From Castor canadensis (lineage: Eukaryota; Chordata; Mammalia; Rodentia; Castoridae): a stretch of DNA of 64,000 bases. The stretch lies in NCBI RefSeq assembly GCF_047511655.1, contig NC_133390.1, forward strand, positions 162,104,583 to 162,168,582. The letters are read 5' to 3'. A program made the position numbers and the translations under genes. Below the pieces are notes generated by a model. It did not search any database, was not told where the DNA came from, and saw nothing but the letters and a program-made list of their open reading frames with translations. Positions 1 through 9,900 of this stretch are shown here, in pieces; within the stretch, counting starts at the first letter, position 1; every line of letters begins with the position of its first letter.

Positions 1-3000
1 CCATATGTACAAGAATAACACACCTGGGCTCTTAGAAGCAGATGGGGCCAAGACTGTGGGCCTTCCCAGAAGGATGAGGCAAAGACTTGCTCCATTGCCA
101 ATGTGTCTTAAACAGGGGAGAGGCCTACCCAGCTGAGCCCCACAGTCCTGCTCAGAGTCACACCAGGAGCTGGTGCTGGTGGGGCCACCATCCACACCTG
201 GCAGGGACAAGAAGTCCTCTTCATGTTCCAGGGAACCAGAAGTCCACATGGGTTGGGTTTGACGGGCACAGGCCTGCTGTCACAGCCTTGTCAGGAGGAG
301 GCAGGAACCCTGTTGACAGCCCAGGAGCCCAGGTCATTCTACTCTGGAAGAAACCAAATCATGTTTTGCTCTTGGATGGAAAGTATCCAGGAGGCATTTG
401 ATAAAAGCATTCTTTTAGGTTGTAAAGCTCCAGGTGGGAAGTCAGTGAAAGTCTGCTTCTTCCAAGATGGAGTCACAATCAGGTTTTACTGGCTAATACT
501 GGAGAAATGAAGCTCAGTGAGGAGCATCTGGGGGAGGCCTTTTCCAGGGAAGGGTAAGTTCACTTCCAAGAGCATCTGTGGTTATCAGTGATCGAGCCTA
601 GCACCCTGGCCATCTTTGTAATAGTCAGGCTTTTTCAGTCCAGCCCAGGTTAGCCAGTCCTGCCCAGACTGAGCCATCACAGTGAACCATCACAGTGAGG
701 CCACCTGTGCCCCACCCTCCCACCGTACATGTCAGTCATGTGTGCACAGTGAATGCTTAGGACTCCCAGCCTTTTCTGGGATGCTCTGTGAAAAGATTGC
801 CAGGTGGCCACTGTGAGTTTCCACATGGCCTGGGGTTCCCAGCCTGCTGCAGTTGGAGTGGTGATGCCACAAGGCTACAAATCCCAGGTTCCCAGGACCA
901 CCATCCCACGTAGACTGGAGTTGGGTGTCACCTGGCCCTATAATTTTGTAGCCCGTTTTTCTGATGGAGGAGGAGGAAGGGCCCTGCCACCTCACTGTTA
1001 CATTCTCTCATGACCCCTTTGATATTGTTGCCCAACAGTGATCGGTGATCACAGGCTCAGCCAAAATCCTTTGGTGTAACTAATAAGCCCCAGGGTTGTC
1101 CTCTGCTCTGTACATCTTTTATTCATCCAAAAACTACCTCCGTAGAGCTCTGAAGGAGCCCCCTAGGTCCAGATTCTGAAGTGGGGAACAGATCTTTAAT
1201 CCACTTCTTTCTGAGCCTGTGAGAAATTCTCCCTCAAGGGCACCTGAGCTGGGGTGCTGGGGCTGGAGGAGTCTTCCTTGTGCCACAACCCTGTTAAAGG
1301 GTCTGCTATTTGTCAGTCTCAGTCCCCTACTCTGGCCCCCATGGCTCGTAGTTCAGAGACCTCTTGGGGCCTGACTGATGCTTTACCAGGAGCAGGGTAG
1401 TGGGCCAGAGAGTGCACTGGGTACCAGGCCACTCCCACCCAACTCCAGGACAGATGGAGTCTAGGGTAGAGGAGTGGCTCAGGAAGACAGGTATATATCA
1501 CACCTCTCACATCTGTGCTCTCCCTTATCTCAGCCTATGGTTGAAGCAGTGGATGCTCTGAAACACATAGTTTTGGCTTCAAAATAGCATTTAGCTCTGA
1601 CAGACACTGAAATCATTCTGGACCTGACTTAAGCCACAAGGTTGGGGGAGGGGGGTGTTGCTACAGGCAGCCTCACACTCCTCAGGAGACAGCTGCACAA
1701 GGTTTCTGACCTGTTTGTTCAGGGGCAGAGACAGAAGGCATTTATTGCTCAATCTGAACCCTCCAGCCATTCGCTCCCTCCGCCTTCTTCCTGCCTCCTG
1801 GGGATTCCCACTGGCCTCTCATATAGGAGCTGGCCTCAAACAGAGGACTCCTCATTTGTTCCTCCAGGAATAAACATTCCCTGTTAGGGCTGCAAGTCTC
1901 CAAGAAGCTTTCCCTGCAGGTTTCCAAGTGGTGAGGGACAAGTTGAGGTACAACCTCCAATAAATGGGCCAGGGTCGTGGAAAAGTTGAGGTAGAACCTT
2001 CAATGAACAGGCCAGGTTCACCCTTTTGCTCACTCATGTAACTTACTGAGCAGCTGTAACAGAGCAGGCACTATGTTAGGCTCTGTGGATAAAGGAGTAA
2101 CAAGACAGAGTGAGAACTGCTCTGTCTGGCCTTCAGCTTAGGGGACCATGGGACTCCACAGCTCCATTCAACCCCCTGAGCAGGAGGGACTGCATCCCAG
2201 CCCAGTGCTCCTGGAGTAGAGCGTGAATCCCTTTAGCTGAGAAACAGCTTCATGGCCACCCCGGTAATATCTGCCACTAAATGTAGATGCTAGATCTTGG
2301 ATCACAGGCAGACACAATCCTAGGTCCATCTGAAAACTTCATGGGTCACTGCCTTTAGGCCAGTATCCCTTGGGGACAATATAATAGCAGTCTGAGGTCA
2401 GTGTCTAGAAGAATAAGGAGTCTGAAACTTGTTGCCAAATGCATCTTTGGTCCTTAAAGTCATTATTTCTTGCTCACTTTTGGGCATTTATCACATAGCC
2501 CTCACCAGTGGATACTGAGAGGGAGAACAACCGTTCCTTTCAGTGTCGAAGCCTTTCCCTGGCAGGTGTGGATCACGTTGCTGGGAGAAGCCTGGAGAGG
2601 TCAACCAGGTGCTCAGCTCCCACTGAGGCCCAGGTGTGGTGGCCAGTCCTGGCAGACTGAAGGAGGCCACTTTCAAAGCAGGTGCCCCGTGGCTCACTGT
2701 GAGCTCTGGCCTTTGCTCCCACATTGTGCCCACAAACAACTGCAGATTGGTGGCTATCAGCAGATTGTGTTTCTGGCCAGTAGCTCAGGGAATCTGAATG
2801 AACCCTCAGCCCAGGTCTACTGAAGATTTAGAATATAATTCTCCACCAAATATGCAGCATTAGTAAAACTGCTTTGTAATGTTCGATCCATTTCAAGAGG
2901 TTAGGAAAGTTGGCAAGAGTGTGGCGGGTATCCTGTCCACCAGTAGTTTGCTAGCTTTGTGATAACACAACACTCTTGGTTCTTGCTCTCTTGATCCCGA

Positions 3001-3700
3001 ATGTTCTCTTGCACCTACTTTCCAAAACAGGCTACTAGGGTACTTTCTAGAAGGGCGCTCCTTATAACATACCCAGAAGGAACATATGTAATTCCTGCTA
3101 TTTGCAGTCTGGGGATAGCCGCTCCTCCTCCAGGACACAAAAAAGCAAAGGATCACACATGGTCATTGGCCAACTTCGCAGAAATGACCCTCTTTGCCTG
3201 GAGCCCTAGCCCTCTCCTCCATGACAACCTCTTGTTGGCCAGAGGGCCTGCTTCCCATGGGCTCTGCAGGTGCCACAGTGTAGGGCCTGGCCTTGCACAC
3301 CCAGGAAAAGTCTACAGACCCCCAGCCCTCTGCAATAATTCCAGACCAGAAGCCACTGACGTACAGAGAACACTTAAGAAAAATGTATTTTATGTGAAAA
3401 AAAAGGTTAAAACTCTGTATACTGTATCAGCAGCTTTGTGTACAAAATGGCAATCAAGAGATTCTAATATATTTAAAACTTTTTTAAAAAATAATCCTCA
3501 TGGATCTTTGATATTGTATTGAAGTAACTTCCAGGTCTCCCCTTGCCATGCGGGAGTGGCAGGCCATGTGTCCAAGACGGGTCTAAGCACATCCCAAAGG
3601 GACAACACCCCTGGAGTTGCTTCCAGCTGCCAAGGCCTGTGATGGAATTTGCTGTTAAGAATTTTTAATTAAGATTATTAAATTCCTTTTAATAACACCT
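1..3700 (+). other. PPP1R16B: Probable 3' UTR of PPP1R16B (partial, 5' side off window)
   Basis: There is no convincing coding ORF here and none of the B1-like or ID-like SINEs that litter the window from about 3,920 onward. The stretch ends in AU-rich sequence (3,380-3,530) and has a canonical-variant poly(A) hexamer near 3,677. In mammals the gene directly upstream of FAM83D on the same strand is PPP1R16B (TIMAP, a membrane-associated regulatory subunit of protein phosphatase 1), which has a 3' UTR of several kb. I infer that this region is that terminal exon. No PPP1R16B codons are visible, so the assignment rests on synteny and on the lack of young repeats. A short L2-like relic lies near 2,040-2,120. 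Confidence 0.45.
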
Positions 3701-3722
3701 GCTAATGTGACTGTGGTTGTTG
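3677..3722 (+). terminator. PPP1R16B: Candidate poly(A) signal and GU-rich downstream element
   Basis: ATTAAA at 3,677-3,682 is followed about 25 nt later by a GU-rich stretch (about 3,705-3,722), the usual layout of a mammalian cleavage/polyadenylation site. Another possible end lies earlier, near 3,490-3,530, in the AU-rich block. Which is used cannot be decided from sequence. Confidence 0.4.
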
Positions 3723-3922
3723 TGAACTCACTGGATCTGAGTTGACTTGAATTTGCAGAGGTGGGGCTATGGATAGAGGGTGGGTGACACTTCCCAAAAC
3801 TACTACAGAGGGCCCTCTGAGGAGGTCCCTGAAGCAAAAAGTTTCTGGGGGAGGGTCCCAGATGGAGCAGGTGTGTTTCTGGATAAGGAGGTGGTGAAAA
3901 CTGATGAATTCAAGAAAAGGTA

Positions 3923-4266
3923 GGTGGAGCTGGGTATGGTGGCTCATGCCTGTAATCCTAGCTACTCAGGAGGTGGAGGTCAGGAGGATCACAGTTCAAG
4001 GTCAGCCCCAGTGAGAAACTAGCAAGACTCCATCTCAGACAATAAAAGCTGGGCATGGTGGCACGCTTCTGTCATCCAGCTACTGGGGAAACATATATAG
4101 GAAGATCGAGGCCCAGGCTGGCCCTGGCATAAAGCATGACCCTATCTCAAAAATAACCAAAGCAAAAAGGGCTGGGGACATGGCTCAAGTGGTAGAGCAC
4201 CTGCCTAGCTAGCACAAGATCCTGAGTTCAGACCTCAGTACCCCAAAACATATATTAAAAAAGAAA
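3923..4266 (+). repeat. Composite SINE: two B1-like monomers plus ID-like tail
   Basis: Two successive 7SL/B1-like monomers (each with a 'GG(T/C)GGC...TAATCC...GCTACT' core) are joined by an A-rich linker (ACCAAAGCAAAA) to a tRNA-derived ID-like module with recognisable A-box (GTGGTAGAGC) and B-box (GAGTTCAGACCTC). It ends in an A-rich tail. It marks the abrupt start of repeat-rich DNA after the presumed 3' UTR. Confidence 0.85.
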
Positions 4267-4861
4267 ACACATGTGGTTGAGAATGAACTATAGTCTGTCA
4301 AAAACTCCTTTTGAACTTACACGAGGCCCTATAATAGCATAAATTTATCCCCAACATTTTCAAAATTGCCTGGTGATGTATTTATATGCAACAAGGGTGG
4401 CCCCTCCCCTTTTCCATTCTTGGAGCGTGTGGACTTGTTCTGTCCTTTCTCCCTGCCCCCTCCTGTCTTTCTCTTTTAGCTTATAGGGAAGAAGTAAAAT
4501 ACTTTGTAGTACTTCACTTTTTTACAACAATATAGCAGGTAAAGCCCTGGTTATTCTCATTCTTTTTCACCTCACATAATGCAGGTATAGAGAAGCTATA
4601 TGGTTGCACAGCCCCAGACCATGGCCTTTGTCCTTGTCACGTGCAAAAATTAGTTGATGTCTTGAAAGAGGACAGAAAGGTTGCTCTGTTTAAGACTTCT
4701 TGGTCCTGGATGCCAGAACAGGGACACAAAGAAGGCCCAACACTTAGGCTTAAGTAACTTCACAGACAGGCTGGGGCTGGGGGAGGATGGGAAGAGAGGG
4801 AGAGGTGAATTAGCAGCAATGGTATTGGTTCAGTTTAAAAGCTTAAGGGCTGCTAATTAAG
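4267..4861. other. Intergenic spacer, nothing recognised
   Basis: Between two SINEs. No gene, RNA motif or clear repeat was recognised. Confidence 0.5.
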
Positions 4862-4868
4862 AATGGTA

Positions 4869-5082
4869 GCTGGTGCTGGGCATAGTGATGCAGGTCTGTA
4901 ATCCCAGCTATTCAGGAGGTGGAGGCAGGAGGATCACAAGTTCAAGGCTAGCTCCAGCAAAGTTTAGGGAGACTGTATCTCAAACCCAAAATTTGAACAA
5001 AAGAGCTAGGAGTGTGGATCAAGTGGTAGAGCACTTGCCTAGCAAAACCCTGGATTCAATCCCAGCACTGGAAGAACAAAAA
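4869..5082 (+). repeat. Composite SINE: one B1-like monomer plus ID-like tail
   Basis: A B1-like monomer is followed by an ID-like module with a 'GTGGTAGAGCACTTGCCTAG' core. It is flanked by the short direct repeat AATGGTA (4,862-4,868 and 5,083-5,089), consistent with a target-site duplication. Confidence 0.8.
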
Positions 5083-5219
5083 AATGGTAACTTCTCACAT
5101 TTACGAAGCACTTTACAGTTGTATATATGCTCTCTTTTCTACACAAAGTAAATGCAGCCTGGACACTGCTGGGCAAGAGGTGTTGGTAGGGCAGTGGGGC
5201 TATTCACCTTATTGGAGTT

Positions 5220-5620
5220 TCAGGAAGAATGAGAGGAAAATAGCAAGGTCACTGGTTTGAGGTTTTAGGCTGCAAAAGTGAACAGAAAAATGAGGAGGAC
5301 CAGAAAGGATTGTTTTAAGATGAACAATATTTCAGCATGCTTTTATGCTGTTTGGAATGAATCAATAAGGAAGGGAAAATGAGGAAGCAGGAGAGAGTAG
5401 AGAATTGCTGGAAGACGCAGTGGAAACCAGTGTGGGGCAGGCTCAGGAACAATTCACTCATGGAAACAGAAGGTCTTCTATGTGGGCAGAGATGCAGACG
5501 GGAGATGGGTGTGGCGGACACCTGTGGATGTCCTTTCTGCTGCCTCTGTTTTCTCAGTGAGATAGGAAGAGAGCTCCCTGAGAGTAAGGAGAGAGGAAAA
5601 GTTAGAGTGAATGAGGGAAA
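5220..5620 (-). repeat. Ancient L2 LINE relic, antisense
   Basis: The G/A-rich + strand text (the 'AGCATGCTTTTATGCTG', 'GCAGGAGAGAGTAGAGAATT' region) resembles the complement of the L2 reverse-transcriptase region shared across mammals. It is heavily decayed with no usable frame. Confidence 0.55.
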
Positions 5621-5849
5621 TGTAGGCTAGCAGGCAATCTTGGGGACACACTTGAGATCAGGAATTTGAAGTGCAACCAATCAACAAACATGATTGCATT
5701 TTTTTCCCTCCAGTCCTGTAAAACTGCCCAGGTGCATGTGGAAAGTGGGTTTAAAATAGGTTTGGGGCTTTGCTAGGCAACAACGACGAAGTGAGGGGAG
5801 AGGAATAGGAGTGGCTATCATGACAGACCAGTATATGCATATATATTTA

Positions 5850-5900
5850 TATCAGCCTCCCAAGTGCTGGGATTACAGGTGTGCACCATCACACCCGGGT
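5850..5900 (-). repeat. B1-like SINE fragment
   Basis: Short antisense piece of the B1/Alu-type left end ('CCTCCCAAGTGCTGGGATTA' core and 'GGTGTGCACCATCAC'), truncated on both sides. Confidence 0.75.
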
Positions 5901-6299
5901 TTGGACTAGTATTTTTGAATGAATGAATTTTAGATACAGGGGATAAAGGCAACATGGTTGGCTACACCCAAGCTCTGAGAACAGTGCGGTCAGAATGCCC
6001 AGGAGCAAGCTCCAGTCTCTCCTTTCTCCCTCATTTCCCAGGTTTGACAGTCCCAGGCCTCATAGGGCCGTGCTGTGAGACTACCGGCAGGGGGGGCGCG
6101 GTAGAATGGCGGGGATCGGCTCTAGGGACTCTGCTGGGAGCTTCGTTGCCCGCTTCGCCTCCCCGGGCTGCTCCTGCAGCTGACCGCGCAGGACTCGGTT
6201 TCCAGGAGAAGGCCAGGAACCACTAAAGCAGGACGAGCATAGAGCAGCCAAATTTAAATTCCTCTCAGCAATCCGGCAGGGAGAGCCGGGTACCCAGGG

Positions 6300-6517
6300 T
6301 TAATACCGACGGGGCGTGGAGCAGCCAATAGCAATCAAGGGGTAGGGCCTTGGCGGTGTGCGCCCCACCCCTCCCTGACGTCAGGAGGTAGGCAGCGAAT
6401 GGGAGAGTCGGGGCGGGGCTGCGAGCCAATGGCGCGGGTCTGTTTGATTCAAAGGTGCATATAAAGCGGCCCATAAGGTCCTCCCGGACCCAAGCGTAAT
6501 CGGGTCCGAGCGCCGCC
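6300..6517 (+). promoter_or_regulatory. FAM83D: FAM83D core promoter: two CCAAT boxes, CRE, CHR-like element, TATA-like box
   Basis: Seen in order: CCAAT at 6,325-6,329; a perfect palindromic CRE TGACGTCA at 6,376-6,383; a second CCAAT at 6,426-6,430; TTTGATTCAAA at 6,443-6,453, whose right half TTCAAA is the reverse of the cell-cycle homology region TTTGAA; and TATAAA at 6,460-6,465. The ATG is at 6,518, so a TATA-directed start would leave a 5' UTR of only about 25-30 nt. Tandem CCAAT boxes (NF-Y) plus a CHR bound by DREAM/MuvB-type complexes are the known layout of G2/M genes, which fits a mitotic protein. Use of these sites is inferred. Confidence 0.65.
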
Positions 6518-6997
6518 ATGGCTTTGCAGACCGAGGTCCTGGACGAGCTGCCCGTCGCCTGCTTGTCACCGTGCGGGCCGCCCAACCCAACCGAACTGTT
6601 CAGCGAGGCGCGGCGCCTGGCGCTGGAAGAGCTAGTGGCGCGCGGCCCCGATGCCTTCGCGGCCTTCCTGCGGCGCGAGCGCCTGGGCCGCTTCCTGAAC
6701 CCAGACGAGGTGCACGACGTGCTGTGCTCGGCCGAACGCCCAGGCGAGGAGGGCGCGGCGGCGGCGGCGGCCGAGGACTCGTTCGGCTCGTCGCACGACT
6801 GCTCGTCGGGCACCTACTTCCCCGAGCAGTCGGACCTGGAGCCACCGCTGCTGGAGCTCGGCTGGCCGGCCTTCTACCAGGGCGCCTACCGCGGTGCCAC
6901 GCGCGTCGAGGCGCACTTCCAGCCTCGCAGCGCGGGCGCCGGCGGCCCCTACGGCTGCAAGGACGCCCTGCGCCAGCAGCTCCGCTCCGCACGCGAG
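6518..6997 (+). CDS. FAM83D: FAM83D coding exon 1
   Basis: 160 codons ending in phase 0 at ...LRSARE, with splice donor GTGAGC at 6,998. It encodes the N-terminal part of DUF1669, including [14 protein letters not shown] and the [13 protein letters not shown] segment. A run of six alanines (residues 80-85, five GCG then GCC) lies in an acidic loop. The composition is very GC-rich, unlike the later exons. Confidence 0.97.
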
Positions 6998-9900
6998 GTG
7001 AGCGGCCCCCGGGGTCCGCCAAGGCCCCGGGTCGGACGGGAGATGCATTCCAGAAATGGAAATTGGAGGGCTGCGGGGAGCGCGGGCGCCGGGGCAGCAC
7101 CCCACCAGGTGATCCCGGGCTCCTCGGCTCGCCCCACTCTGCGGGTCACCCTGGGATCCAGGCCGTTCTTGGTGGCCGGGGGAAATGGGAGGAGTTTCGG
7201 TCCCCAAGGCTGCGAATTGAACCGTTGTTCTAACTTAGTGCTCATATTCCTGGAGGAAACAGCAGAAATGCGTTCCTTTCCAACGTAACAGTTAAAACCA
7301 AACTGGATGACAAATTTTCCTGGCCGTCAGCCAGCACTAGATCCCATTTTCTGGAGCGTCTTAAGACGCGCATTATTAAATAGTCGCCTTGCCTAAGAAA
7401 AAGTTTTTGAAAGATGGGCCCCAGAGACAGTTGTGGGGCATTGGGAATCAATTATTGATAATTACTTCCACGAATCTCATGTTTAGACAGCGGTTAAACA
7501 CAGGAGTGGCAAAGCGAGAGGCCTGCCCCTTCTGCCTCCTACCAGAGATCGAAGGAAAAGCTGCCCTTCTGTGAATGAGAGGGGCCAGGTTTTGCTTTTC
7601 CACGAGCAGGGATTGTTCCAGGTAGTGTTGCCCTCCTAAAACGCAGATAGCTCCGCATTAGATCAGTCTCTAGGCGCAGTGGGTTTTGGTCCTAGAATCT
7701 GACTCAGTGCGTGGCCTGTCAGGATGAAATGGAAAGCAGGGTGCTGAGGGTTCAGGGAGGAAGAATGCAGCAGAGGAGTGTGGAGTGTGTGTGGCAACAG
7801 ACACCTTAGTCCAAGCCATGGCCTACTTCATTGCTGACCATCAGTGCTCAGCTTCCTGGGCTTCTGGCTGTGCCCAGGACAAGGCAGGTAAAGTCCCAGG
7901 TCATAGTGAGACTTGGTAGACCTGGTACCACCTTGTGACTGGGTGACCATCTGTGCATCCAGTGCAGCTGAAACAGCCAAATCCCCAGATGAGCAAGCCT
8001 GTGTACCTGATGTTGGTTTTTCTTTCCTGACTGGCAGGGCTATGGTGATAGAACAGACTGTGACCTGGTGCCTTGCCCCTGGGGGAGTGGGTGAATCACC
8101 TCATGGTGCTTTGGGTAGGCTGAGGGTTCTTTTGATGGTATAGACATTTACTTGTGGGCTCAGTAGAAAGGTTACAAAGATGGAAGAGGCAGAATTGTGG
8201 GGAAGGTGTGCATTCCCAAAGCTCACCTCCAGGAGGGGAACTTGAACACTTGGAAAAAGTAGGTCTCCAGGAAAGACAGAGAGATATGGATGGACTGCTC
8301 TAGCTTTTTGCCCAGCCCCAAGTTTTACTGGTAGTGAAGGGGCACTGGAGCTAGAGGCCAGGAGAAAAACTGAACTTATGAGCTGGCCTTAGAAGAGAGT
8401 GAGGCTGAAACTTAGCTTCCCCCATCCTGTGGGTACTTGTAACACATTTCTGGATAGAGCCTTCTGCCTTGTCCTGTGCCCTGGTCTTGACACACTTTCT
8501 CAGATTTTATATTTGGGCAGTTTTCCCTGAGAAAGGAGATAAATTCAATGAGTATCTTCAGTGTATCTGCCATTTGCCGAATTGCTTGCTTCTTCAGTGC
8601 CTACTGTGTATCACACTGCCATGTTGGGGACACAGGGGAAGGTGTGGTCTTTGCCTGCACTGAAGGGTGGTCATTGCTGGTGGGAAGGGTGAAGAAGTTG
8701 TATAAGCAGTGAGGAAGGGACTGAAAGAAAGTCTCAGGAGTGGTGGCGACCTCAGCTGGGTCCAGGAGGGTGGGTGAGGCTTGCCTGGTAAAGAGGATGG
8801 GACTAACCTAAAGGTACACTTAGAGGTAGCCAAATTCCCCACAACTGGAGCACAAAGTACATGAAGGTGAGTGGTAGGAGGGGAAGTCAAAAGGGAGCAG
8901 GACAGAGGGCTTTGCACACTACTTAAAGAGTAATGGAGCTTGGTGTGGTGGTATATGCCTGTAATCCTATCACTTTGGGAGGCAGAGGAGGTTTATGAAA
9001 TTTGAGATCAGCCTGTGCTACACAGTGAGATCCTAAATCTCAAAGAAAGAAAAAGAAAAAGAAAGAAAGGTTTCGGAAGGAGCAGTGGGGAGCCATTGGC
9101 AGTTTAGAGGGAGGGGAGTGTGACCAGAATGGTGTCCTGAGCAGTGATTCTGGCAGGAGGATGATGGAGGATGGGTTTGAGAGAAGTGGGACTGTGAGGG
9201 TGTGGCATAGGGTAGAGCTCCTGCCTGCTCTAGGTCCTGAGGTAGCTTGGGTAAGCAGCAATACTATACAAGCTGGAATATGGGAAGGAGAATAGGCAGA
9301 GAGGGATGCAGATGTGAGCTGGACCTGTTTTGAATTTGAAGTCCCAGAAGCCATCTCTTTTGTTAAAAAACAAATGAAAATGCTTCCTTTTTGCCAGACC
9401 CTATTCCAGATAATCTTACAATAGGTGCAATTATTATGTCCATTTTACAGATGATGGAATTGAGGCATGGAGAAGCTAGTTATCATGAGGCCGTGAAGCT
9501 AGGGAATGATGGAGCCAGGACTCAGCCTGAGGCAGACTCTGCCCATTTTAGCTGGCCCTGTCTTCAAGAGCTCATCCTCAGGTAGACAGGCCTATGGGTG
9601 GAGAGAGGGGATAGATGGCTTTGCTAGTGACTCTCAAGTAATGCCACCTGTAAAACCATGCATTGTACACCTAGGAGTGGCTGTGTCACACTGGCCCCAT
9701 CCTTTGAAATCCATTACCTGTGACAGTGAGGACCAGGAACATGCATGCCTCTGGTGTTTTCAGATGCTACATCTGTATTCTGATGGCAAACCTACTTGAT
9801 AATATGATTGAGCACTCTGAATGGACCCTTTACCTGGATTATCTCACATAACCCTCCCAATGCTCAGAGGAGGCCACAAGTGAGAAGAGACTAAGCACAG

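Larger units (their letters stand above)
6070..7170. promoter_or_regulatory. FAM83D: CpG island over FAM83D promoter and exon 1
   Basis: CpG dinucleotides become frequent from about 6,070 and fall away by about 7,170, covering the promoter, all of coding exon 1 and the first part of intron 1. The flanking DNA is CpG-poor. The high GC also opens long spurious reading frames on the opposite strand. Confidence 0.8.

Noticed and set aside
3001-3522. 173-codon + strand open frame as a candidate gene
   Set aside because: Its composition is unlike a folded protein, it runs into AU-rich 3'-UTR-like sequence, and no family or splice evidence supports it.
6265-7245. Long antisense and alternate-frame reading frames across FAM83D exon 1 (up to about 220 codons)
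   Set aside because: They arise from the GC-rich CpG island, where stops are rare. Their Arg/Pro/Ala-rich products resemble nothing known and the true frame is explained by FAM83D.
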